This document shows positions 24,881-31,887 of a stretch of DNA of 64,000 nt, piece by piece. The number at the start of each line of letters is the position of its first letter. Position 1 is the first letter of the stretch. The stretch is from Labilithrix sp. (GTDB taxonomy: Bacteria; Myxococcota_A; Polyangia; Polyangiales; Polyangiaceae), in contig JAHBWE010000001.1 in assembly GCA_019637155.1 (NCBI GenBank), positions 310,001 to 374,000 of the forward strand. Direction: 5' to 3'. A model generated the notes under the pieces. It saw nothing but the letters and a program-made list of their open reading frames with translations, made no database searches and had not been told where the DNA came from. A program made the position numbers and the translations under genes.

Positions 24881-26011
24881 ATGTATCGCGTCCTCTTCAC
24901 CTCGGACTACGAGATCCACGGGAGCGGGATGGGCTCGCCGAAGGAGCTCGTCGTCGATCCGACGACGCGCATGCTCGATCAGCTCGACCGCTACGGCGGA
25001 AAGCTCACGATCATGGCCGACGTGGGCGAGATCCTGAAATTCAAGGAATACGCTGAATCTCATGACGACGACCGCTTCGCCTGGGGCGCGATCGCGGCGC
25101 AGCTCCAGCGCGCGGTCCGCACCGGCCACGACGTGCAGCTCCACGTCCACTCGTCGTACTTCAACGCGACGTGGGACGAAGCGAAGCGAGCGTGGACGCA
25201 GGACTACTCCGAGTACGACCTCGCGAGCCTGCCGTACGAGCGCGTCCGCGCGATGATCGCGCGCGGCAAGGCGCTCCTCGAGGACACCTGCCGCAAGGCC
25301 AAGCCCGACTACGAGTGCTTCGCGTTCCGCGCGGCGAACTGGTCGATGCAGCCGTCACCGGCGATCGTGCGCGCGCTGATCGAGGAGGGCTTCCGCATCG
25401 ACACGTCGGTCTGGAAGTACGGCCGCTACGACGACCTCGTGAAGTTCGACTACACGCACGCGCACTCCGACCTCGTGCCGTGGCCGATCGACGAGCGCGA
25501 CGTCTGCCGCCGCGATCCGAACGGGCGCCTCTTCGAGTTCCCGATCTACACCGAGGAGCAGCCGCTCTGGACCTTCCTCACCGCGAATCGCGTCTACCGC
25601 GTCGTCGCGCAGCGGCTCAACCCGCTCCCGGAGCCGGACCCGATGGACGGCGGCGGCGCCGCGCCCGCGAGCGGGACGCGTCCCTCGCTCGGCGCGCGGC
25701 TGCTCGGCAAAGCCAAGGCGCTCCCGAAGGTCGCGCAGAAGGCGACCGGCCGCTTCCCGTGGAAGGTCGACTTCAACCAGTGCACCGGCAAGCAGCTCGT
25801 CGACGCGCTCCTCCGCGTCGAGGAGCGGTACGGCCACCCCGACGCGCCGCTGCCGTTCGTGCTCATCGGGCACTCGAAGACGTTCACCGCCCACAACGAG
25901 CGTAGCCTCCGCCCGTTCCTCGAGCTCGTCGCGAGCCACCCCGACCGCTTCTCGTTCGGGACGTTCCGCGACTTCGATCCCGAGCGCTACCGCGATCCCG
26001 TCGCCGCGTAG
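24881..26011 (+). CDS. Polysaccharide-deacetylase-like protein
   Basis: 376 residues, cytosolic (no signal peptide). An early FTSDYE (Asp near residue 9), HVH in DVQLHVHSS, a later FAFRAANW and a C-terminal IGHSKTF follow the pattern of NodB-type carbohydrate esterases. There, Asp and two His bind the metal and Arg-Ala/Trp line the site. An insert of about 60 Pro/Ala/Lys-rich residues (about 250-300) separates the two halves. The substrate is unknown and the motif spacing is not that of classical chitin deacetylases, so the activity is inferred. It is transcribed away from bpt. Confidence 0.7.
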   Translation: MYRVLFTSDYEIHGSGMGSPKELVVDPTTRMLDQLDRYGGKLTIMADVGEILKFKEYAESHDDDRFAWGAIAAQLQRAVRTGHDVQLHVHSSYFNATWDEAKRAWTQDYSEYDLASLPYERVRAMIARGKALLEDTCRKAKPDYECFAFRAANWSMQPSPAIVRALIEEGFRIDTSVWKYGRYDDLVKFDYTHAHSDLVPWPIDERDVCRRDPNGRLFEFPIYTEEQPLWTFLTANRVYRVVAQRLNPLPEPDPMDGGGAAPASGTRPSLGARLLGKAKALPKVAQKATGRFPWKVDFNQCTGKQLVDALLRVEERYGHPDAPLPFVLIGHSKTFTAHNERSLRPFLELVASHPDRFSFGTFRDFDPERYRDPVAA

Positions 26012-26024
26012 ACGCATGTAGCGG

Positions 26025-26456
26025 TCAGCTGCGGAGCTTCTTCACCGCCGCCCCGACGTCGTTGCCGTTCACGTTCGCGCCGGTGCTCTTCAGGTGCTTC
26101 ATCGCGACGCCGGTCGCCTGGCCGTCGGCCTTCGCGGCGACGATCGCGTCCTTCACCGGCGCGAGCGCGGCGACGATCTCGTCGACCGAGAGCTGCTTCG
26201 GGAGGAGCGCGGCGAGGACCTCGATCTCCTTCTTCAACGTCGCGGCGCGCTCGCCTTCGGAGAGGCCGAGCGTCTCCTCGTTCGACTTGATCAGCTTCCG
26301 CACCACCGCCCCTGCTTCCTCGTCGGTGAGGGAAGCGCTCTTGCGCGCCTCCGCGGTCTGGATCTCGCCGAGGGCGAGGCGGAGGACGTCGCGCGCGACG
26401 GTGTCTCCCGTCTTCATCGCGACCGTGACCTTGGCTTTGATGTCGTCGATCAGCAT
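26025..26456 (-). CDS. GatB/YqeY domain protein
   Basis: 143 residues, all helical. It matches YqeY/GatB-tail proteins in length and motifs: the MLIDDIKAKVTVAMK start, DVLRLALGEIQTAE, EVLAALLPKQLS and a C-terminal ATGVAMKHLKS...NGNDVGAAVKKLR. The tail domain binds tRNA in GatB. The free-standing protein's role is unclear, possibly tRNA-related quality control. Its ATG shares one base with the UspA stop (TGATG), so it is translationally coupled to it. Confidence 0.92.
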   Translation of the reverse strand: MLIDDIKAKVTVAMKTGDTVARDVLRLALGEIQTAEARKSASLTDEEAGAVVRKLIKSNEETLGLSEGERAATLKKEIEVLAALLPKQLSVDEIVAALAPVKDAIVAAKADGQATGVAMKHLKSTGANVNGNDVGAAVKKLRS

Positions 26457-26899
26457 CAGGACTTCTTGCCTCCTCCCTTCGGACGCACCACGAGCACGGA
26501 GCGATCGGCGTGGTTCACGACCTTCGCCGCGGTGGTGCCGACGATGCGGTCGAGGATGTCGTAGCCGTGCGAGCCGATCACGATGAGGTCCACGTCGTCC
26601 TCCTTCGCGACGCTGCAGATCGTGTCCCACGGGACGCCGACGTGCACCGTCGCGCTGTCGAACAGCTCGGGCGGGACGCCGGCGCCGTCGGCGTCGAGCT
26701 CGCGCTTCGCGATCGCGAGGAGCTGGTCCGTCACCTGCGCGGGCGGGAGCGCCCAGACGTTGGCGGGGAGCTCGGGCGGGAGGCCGACGCAGCGAAGCAG
26801 CCGGAGCTTCGCCTGCGTGCGCCGCGCGAGGTCGATCGCGGCGGCGAGGACCTCCTTGGCCCGAGGCGTGTGATCGAGCGCGACGAGGATCCGATTCAT
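26456..26899 (-). CDS. Universal stress protein (UspA family)
   Basis: 147 residues, one Usp domain. It has an N-terminal ILVALDHTPRAKEVL and the ATP-binding pattern G-2x-G-9x-G-(S/T) in GSHGYDILDRIVGTTA, so it is probably an ATP-binding member. Usp proteins accumulate in starvation or stress. The ending is Lys-rich. Its stop overlaps the YqeY-like start. A TACGAC box lies 7 nt upstream of the ATG, suggesting a leaderless mRNA. Confidence 0.93.
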   Translation of the reverse strand: MNRILVALDHTPRAKEVLAAAIDLARRTQAKLRLLRCVGLPPELPANVWALPPAQVTDQLLAIAKRELDADGAGVPPELFDSATVHVGVPWDTICSVAKEDDVDLIVIGSHGYDILDRIVGTTAAKVVNHADRSVLVVRPKGGGKKS

Positions 26900-26906
26900 G
26901 CCGAAG

Positions 26907-26912
26907 GTCGTA
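26907..26912 (-). promoter_or_regulatory. Possible leaderless -10 box (TACGAC)
   Basis: Reverse-strand TACGAC with 7 nt to the ATG at 26899. Confidence 0.35.
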
Positions 26913-26923
26913 GCACGGACGCG

Positions 26924-27901
26924 TCAGAAGCGGCCGGTCAACGAGAGCGCGAGGGCACCGGGCCCGACGACCGGCGCGATGCGCGCGCGCGGGCCGTGCT
27001 CCGGCGCGGTGAAGTAGATGGCGGCGCCGCCGATCGCGAAGGCGGCGCCGGCGATGACCGCGACGGTGGAGATGTCCCCGAACCTCCGGCTCTCCTCGCC
27101 CGCGTCCACGCCCGCGCGCGTGCACAGCGTGAAGTCCGGCGGCTGGCAGTTGTCGTCCGCGGTCTGCTTGCGCGAGAACGCGAGCGCGCCGAAGACGCCG
27201 CCGGCGACGAGGCCGGCGACGCCCACGCCGCCGAGCGCGAAGCCGACCGTGCGCTGCGCGTCGCCGCGCGTCGCGTCCTCGATCCGGTTCCGCCGCGGCT
27301 CCTCCGGCGGCTTCTCCGCGGCGGGATCGGCGTCGAGCTCGGGCACGTCGACGACGATCGTCTCGGCGCCCTTCTCGGGTACGTCGACGGTCGTGGACCA
27401 CCGCTTGTAGCCGTCCGCGCTCGCGCTGATCGTGTGCGCGCCGGGATCGACGGGGAAGGGATCGCCCCACAGCGCGGGGCCGACCGTCGTGTCGTCGCGC
27501 ATCACGCGGAAGGAGGGGAGCTCCTTGTCCTTCGGCGGCACCTGGATGCGGAGCTTCCGGAGCCGCGGGCCGAGCGCGTCGATGCGCGCCTGCGCGATCC
27601 GCGCGCGGTCCTTCCGTCCGTCGCGCTTCGCGGCCGCGAGCGCCTCCTGGTAGGTCGCCCACGCGGTCGCGGTCTTCCCTTCGTGCTCGCGGCACGCGGC
27701 GAGGTGAAGGAGCGTCCCGCCGCCGGGATCGAGGCGCTGGCTCTCTTCGAGCTTCGGACACGCGTCGCTCCATCGCTCCTGCGCCATGAGCGCCTGCGCT
27801 TGATCGAAGAGCGCCTGCGCGGCGGCGGGATCGCTCGCCGACGCGACGCGCGCGTAGAGGACGAGGCTCGGCGTCGTCAGCGCAAGGAGCCACGCCCGCA
27901 T
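26924..27901 (-). CDS. Exported TPR/PEGA-like membrane protein
   Basis: 325 residues. A signal peptide (about 1-22, ending near ASAS) is followed by two or three TPR-like helix pairs (about 25-100; AQALFDQAQALMAQERW, LHLAACREHEGKTATAW). A PEGA-like beta domain lies at about 115-190 (PFPVDPGAHTISASADGYKRW, where PGxHxxxxxxxGY is typical). After a charged linker come two hydrophobic Gly-rich segments (about 218-245 and 278-300) and a C-terminal strand ending in Phe. This TPR-PEGA architecture is common in Polyangia; the role is unknown. Its start lies 6 bp after the stop of the coiled-coil/HEAT protein gene, so they share a transcript. Confidence 0.82.
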   Translation of the reverse strand: MRAWLLALTTPSLVLYARVASASDPAAAQALFDQAQALMAQERWSDACPKLEESQRLDPGGGTLLHLAACREHEGKTATAWATYQEALAAAKRDGRKDRARIAQARIDALGPRLRKLRIQVPPKDKELPSFRVMRDDTTVGPALWGDPFPVDPGAHTISASADGYKRWSTTVDVPEKGAETIVVDVPELDADPAAEKPPEEPRRNRIEDATRGDAQRTVGFALGGVGVAGLVAGGVFGALAFSRKQTADDNCQPPDFTLCTRAGVDAGEESRRFGDISTVAVIAGAAFAIGGAAIYFTAPEHGPRARIAPVVGPGALALSLTGRF

Positions 27902-27907
27902 ACGGTC

Positions 27908-30511
27908 TCAGGAGTTCTTCGCGGCTCGCTTCGAGCGTTCGACGAACTCGACGACGCTCTGCTGGACGCGCGGGCTCGGATGTCCGAGGAGGCGCTCGGC
28001 GACCGAAGGATCGAGCTCGATCGGGAGCGCGGTGGTGAGCGCCTGCACCGCGCTCGAGAGGACGACCTCGTCGTGATCGGTGCGCAGCACCTCGAGGAGG
28101 AGGCGGCGTTTGTCGTCGGAGCGATCGAGCGCGGCGATGACGCCGACGATGCCGTCGCGGAGGGAGGCGTTCGAATGACGGATGAGGCGCTGGCACAGCT
28201 CGCCGACCTCGGTCCAGCCGACCCCGCGCGTCGCGACGAGCCGCTCGATCGCCTCGAGCAGCCAGCGGCGCACGGCGGGGGACTCCTCTTCGCTGCTCAC
28301 GAGCTCCGCGAGCGCGAGCCACGAGCTCGGCGAGCCGAGGTGCTTGAGGAGCCACGCGCCGTGCTCGCGCAGCTTCGGATCGGGCTCGTCGCGCAGCGCG
28401 GCGATGAGCGCGCGGCAGAGCGGGTCGCGGTCCCACACCCGCGCGAGCTCGAAGACCGGCTCTTCGATGTCGTAGTCGAGCTGCGTGAGGGCGAGGAGCA
28501 GCTCGATCGGCGGGCGGCCGCGGAGCCACTCGGGGTGCTCGCGCAGCGTCGTCGCCGCCTCGCGCACGGTGAAGGAGCTGCCGAGCTGCTCGATGAGCTG
28601 CTCGCGCTCTTGCGAGGTGTAGGTGACGATCGAGCTGTCCTCTTGCGGCGGCGGCGGCGAGGACGTGCTCACCGGCGCGGCCGGCGGCACCGACGGGTAC
28701 ACCGCCGGCGGGATCGACTGCGCGCGCGGCGGGAGCGGCGGCGGGATCGAGCGCGGCGGCGACGGCGCGACCGAGGCGCGCGGCGGCGTCGGGGGGACGG
28801 AGGCGCGGGGCGCGACCGACTGGCGGGTGGAGATCGGAGCGGCCGCGGGCATCCGCGCGGACGGCGGCTTCGACGCGCTGACCGGCGGCACCGACGGCAT
28901 CTTCACCGACGGCGGCTTCGACGCGCGCATCGACGCCGACGGCGGCGGCACGGAGGGGCGCGCCGGACGCTGCGAAGGCGGCTTCTGTTCTGCGAACGTC
29001 GGCGGAGGAGGAGGACCGGAGACGGTGACCGGCGCGTGCCCTGGGACCGCGATCGGGTTCACCGAAGGCGCCTTGCTGAACGGGCCCGTCATCGCGCTCG
29101 GAGGCGCGGTGGCGGTCGTGCTCCCGCCCTTCGCTTCGGCGCCGGAGCGCGTGACGGGCGGCGGCGGCTCGAGGGCTTCTTGCGGGATCGCGGGCGCGGG
29201 CGGGACGCCGTCGCCGTAGTCCGAGAGCGGGACCGCGCGCGTCGGCGGGGCGACCGAGCCCGCGTTCGGCGGCGGCGCGACCGACGGCGTGGCCGAGCGC
29301 CAGCGCGCGAACGCGGTGGTGATCTCGTCGCGGAGCGTGCGGACGCTCTCCTCCGTCGCCGTGCGCGCGCGATCCGAGGCCGCCGCGCGCGCGTTCGCGG
29401 AGGCGATCGTGGCGTTCGCGGCGTCGAGCGCCTGCTGCAGGCGATCGACCTCCTTGCGGACGTCGGCGGTCTCCTTCTCCGCCATGTTCTTGCCTTCGAG
29501 CGCGACGTCGCGCGCGTGGCGCGTGTCCTCGAGGTCGCGCTCGAGGCGGCCGACCTCGGACTTGGTCTCGAGGAGCGTGCTCCGCGCGTTGGTGAGGTCG
29601 GCGTCGAGCGCGACGACCTTCTCCTGGACGAGGCGCGACTCCGCGAGCGACTTCTCGAGGCGATCGATCGCCTCCTTCGCCGCGAGCCGTTCGTGCTCGC
29701 TCTCGGAGAGCTTCTGCGCGGCGGCCTCCGCGGCGTCGTTCGCCTCCTGCTTCGTGCGGACCACCTCCGCCTTCGCCTGCGCGATCTCTTCGCGCGCAGA
29801 CGCGAGCTCCGCGGTCACGCGCTCGGCGCGCTCGCGCACGGTCTGGAGCTCCGCCTCCGTCGCGGTCGCCTTCTGCGCGCCCGCCTGCTCCCGCTTCCGG
29901 ATCTCGGCGATCTCGTGCTCGAAGGTCGTGGCCGCGCGGAGGACCTCCTCTTGTTGCCGCTTGAGCGCCTGGATCTCCTCGCGCGCTGTGTCGGCCGCGC
30001 CCTTCGCCGCGTCGACCGCGCGCGAGAGGTCGTCGCGCTCCGACCGCATGTGCTGCAGGTCTTGCAGCGTCTGGTCGTGGAGGCGGCGGAGGCTCTCGAG
30101 CTCGCGCTCCGCGGTCTCGGCGCGCTGCTCCAGCTCGAGGTTCTTCGAGCTGATGTGCTCCGCGCGCTCGAGCGCGTCGCTCCGCTCGCGGCGCTGGTCC
30201 TCGATCGTGCGCTCCACCGCCGCGGCCTGCTGATGGAGCTTCGCGAGCTCGCGGCGCAGGGTGAGGGCCGCGTTCGTGAGCGAGTCGATCGTGGAGTTGC
30301 GATCGCCGCGGTCGACGGTGACGACGTCGACGCGCCCCGACATCGGCTCGTCGTCCGGATCGGCGCGCGGATCGCGCCGCACCGCCGGCGGCGGACGCGA
30401 CAGGACGTTGCGGTCGTAGCTGCGGGTCGACTGCCGACTGGACGTGCTCTCCGGAGGGTCTCCACCTCCGTAGCCGGATTCGCCGCCCGGCTTCCCTGCG
30501 TTGTCTGCCAC
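27908..30511 (-). CDS. Coiled-coil / Pro-rich / HEAT-repeat protein
   Basis: 867 residues from GTG at 30511, chosen because AAGGA lies 7 nt upstream. Order: polar N-terminus, then a continuous coiled coil (about 80-390; heptad Leu/Ala/Glu pattern). A Pro/Ser/Ala-rich disordered segment follows (about 400-610; PPSVKMPSVPP, PPRASV repeats). The last part is helical, about 625-865, with HEAT-like repeats (DPLCRALIAALRDEP, SPAVRRWLLEAIERL, SPRVQQSVVEFVERS). It looks like a cytoplasmic scaffold, possibly polar or cytoskeletal. No enzymatic motif. It is divergent from the propeller-like lipoprotein gene (71 bp). A HEAT-type tail also occurs in the Ser/Thr kinase gene nearby. Confidence 0.82.
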   Translation of the reverse strand: MADNAGKPGGESGYGGGDPPESTSSRQSTRSYDRNVLSRPPPAVRRDPRADPDDEPMSGRVDVVTVDRGDRNSTIDSLTNAALTLRRELAKLHQQAAAVERTIEDQRRERSDALERAEHISSKNLELEQRAETAERELESLRRLHDQTLQDLQHMRSERDDLSRAVDAAKGAADTAREEIQALKRQQEEVLRAATTFEHEIAEIRKREQAGAQKATATEAELQTVRERAERVTAELASAREEIAQAKAEVVRTKQEANDAAEAAAQKLSESEHERLAAKEAIDRLEKSLAESRLVQEKVVALDADLTNARSTLLETKSEVGRLERDLEDTRHARDVALEGKNMAEKETADVRKEVDRLQQALDAANATIASANARAAASDRARTATEESVRTLRDEITTAFARWRSATPSVAPPPNAGSVAPPTRAVPLSDYGDGVPPAPAIPQEALEPPPPVTRSGAEAKGGSTTATAPPSAMTGPFSKAPSVNPIAVPGHAPVTVSGPPPPPTFAEQKPPSQRPARPSVPPPSASMRASKPPSVKMPSVPPVSASKPPSARMPAAAPISTRQSVAPRASVPPTPPRASVAPSPPRSIPPPLPPRAQSIPPAVYPSVPPAAPVSTSSPPPPQEDSSIVTYTSQEREQLIEQLGSSFTVREAATTLREHPEWLRGRPPIELLLALTQLDYDIEEPVFELARVWDRDPLCRALIAALRDEPDPKLREHGAWLLKHLGSPSSWLALAELVSSEEESPAVRRWLLEAIERLVATRGVGWTEVGELCQRLIRHSNASLRDGIVGVIAALDRSDDKRRLLLEVLRTDHDEVVLSSAVQALTTALPIELDPSVAERLLGHPSPRVQQSVVEFVERSKRAAKNS

Positions 30512-30570
30512 GTTGCGTTCCTTCGCCCCCGTTCGAATGAGAGCACGACGAAGGGCCCCGTGAAAGGTGC

Positions 30571-30576
30571 TACATC
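30571..30576 (+). promoter_or_regulatory. Possible leaderless -10 box (TACATC)
   Basis: TACATC with 6 nt to the ATG at 30583. Confidence 0.35.
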
Positions 30577-30582
30577 GATGAG

Positions 30583-31887
30583 ATGGCTCGCTTGCGCATC
30601 GGGTCGGGTGGCCTCTTCTTCGCATTGCTCGCGGGCCCGCTGGTCGTGCTGGGCGGCATCGTCGCGTGCGAGACGGACAACGGGGACACGACGCACGGGC
30701 CGGACATCGGCACGCTCCCCGACGCGGGGGGGCGCCGGAAGCTGCCGGACGGCGCGATCGTCGAGGCCGACGGCGCGCCGGTGCAGGGCGACGATGACGA
30801 CGACGACGACGATGACGACACGGGGCCCGGCGCGTGCACGACGGGGCTCACCGCAGTCCTCGCGGGGAACGACACGACCTTGAGCGGCGCGGTCCGCACC
30901 GGCGACGGCGCGTGGACCGGCGGCGCGATCGCGGGCGGAGCGGCGAAGAGCAAGCCCGCGCTCGTCGCGTTCGGCGCGGGCTTCCTCGCGGCGACGCGCG
31001 GCGCGGACGACAAGCTCCAGAGCCTCACCGCGAGCGGGACGGCGTGGAGCGCGCCGGCGGTGATCGGGCTTGGCCTCGTGAAGGGCCCGCCGTCGCTGAC
31101 CGTCGCAGGGACCAGAGCGCACCTCGTCTACACGTCGGACTCGTTCTTCAAGCACGGGATCTACGAGGGCACGAGCTGGAACGCGGCGGACGCGCCGGTC
31201 GGGACCGGGACCGGCGCCGGCGAGTTCAGCTTCGGCACGTTCTCGGGCGGGCTCGCGGCGGTCGGGAGCGAGGTCGTGTTCGCGGAGAACGGCGGCGACA
31301 ACGGTCTCTACGCGCGGACCTACGGCAGCGCGTGGTCGGCGGCGGTCCCGGTCTTCGGCGCCGGCACGGTGGGCTCCACCGGCGCGACGCCCGAGATCGC
31401 GCCGATCAGCGCGGGCAAGTCGGACCTCGTGATCGTCTACGCGTACAAGAAGGAGACGCCCGCGAGCCAGAACGCGATCGCGTTCGCGACGCGGCAGCCG
31501 GCGGAGACCGAGCAAGAGAAGAAGTGGGGCAACGCGGAGACGCAGTACGTCTCGGGCGTCCTCACCGCGGAGAAGTTCTTCCTCACCGCGATCTCGGCGA
31601 CGTCCGTCATCCTCACGTTCCGCGGCGACGACGGCAATGCATACTACACGCAAGGGAGCGCCAACGGCGACGCGGTGGAGTGGACCTCGCCGGCCGCGAT
31701 CGGCGGCGCCCCGACCGCGGTCGACACCGCCCCCGCCGTCGCGAAGGGCGCCTGCGGCGACGACGCCGTCTTCGCCTACGCCACCGCCAGCGCGGTGAGC
31801 ACGGTGAGCCTGAAGGCGGGCGCGTGGTCGACCCCGTCCGCCGTCACCGGCACGACCGGCACCCACGTCGCGATCGCGACCAAGTAG
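30583..31887 (+). CDS. Lipoprotein with beta-propeller-like domain and poly-Asp linker
   Basis: 434 residues. The signal ends VLGGIVAC (Cys29). A Gly/Pro/Asp linker contains ten consecutive Asp (about 70-79). The remainder (about 85-434) has repeated units with TAWSAP, TSWNAAD, SAWSAAVP and GAWSTPS, the 'W-S-x-P' strand motif of sialidase-like or Asp-box propellers. This is probably a surface-bound lectin or sensor, with no catalytic residues apparent. The stop is directly followed by the stop of the convergent kinase gene (no gap). The Asp run could bind Ca2+; this is conjecture. Confidence 0.78.
   Translation: MARLRIGSGGLFFALLAGPLVVLGGIVACETDNGDTTHGPDIGTLPDAGGRRKLPDGAIVEADGAPVQGDDDDDDDDDDTGPGACTTGLTAVLAGNDTTLSGAVRTGDGAWTGGAIAGGAAKSKPALVAFGAGFLAATRGADDKLQSLTASGTAWSAPAVIGLGLVKGPPSLTVAGTRAHLVYTSDSFFKHGIYEGTSWNAADAPVGTGTGAGEFSFGTFSGGLAAVGSEVVFAENGGDNGLYARTYGSAWSAAVPVFGAGTVGSTGATPEIAPISAGKSDLVIVYAYKKETPASQNAIAFATRQPAETEQEKKWGNAETQYVSGVLTAEKFFLTAISATSVILTFRGDDGNAYYTQGSANGDAVEWTSPAAIGGAPTAVDTAPAVAKGACGDDAVFAYATASAVSTVSLKAGAWSTPSAVTGTTGTHVAIATK

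Noticed and set aside
30525..30540. CGTTCGAATGA resembling a tRNA T-loop
   Set aside because: No acceptor or anticodon stem around it; no cloverleaf possible.
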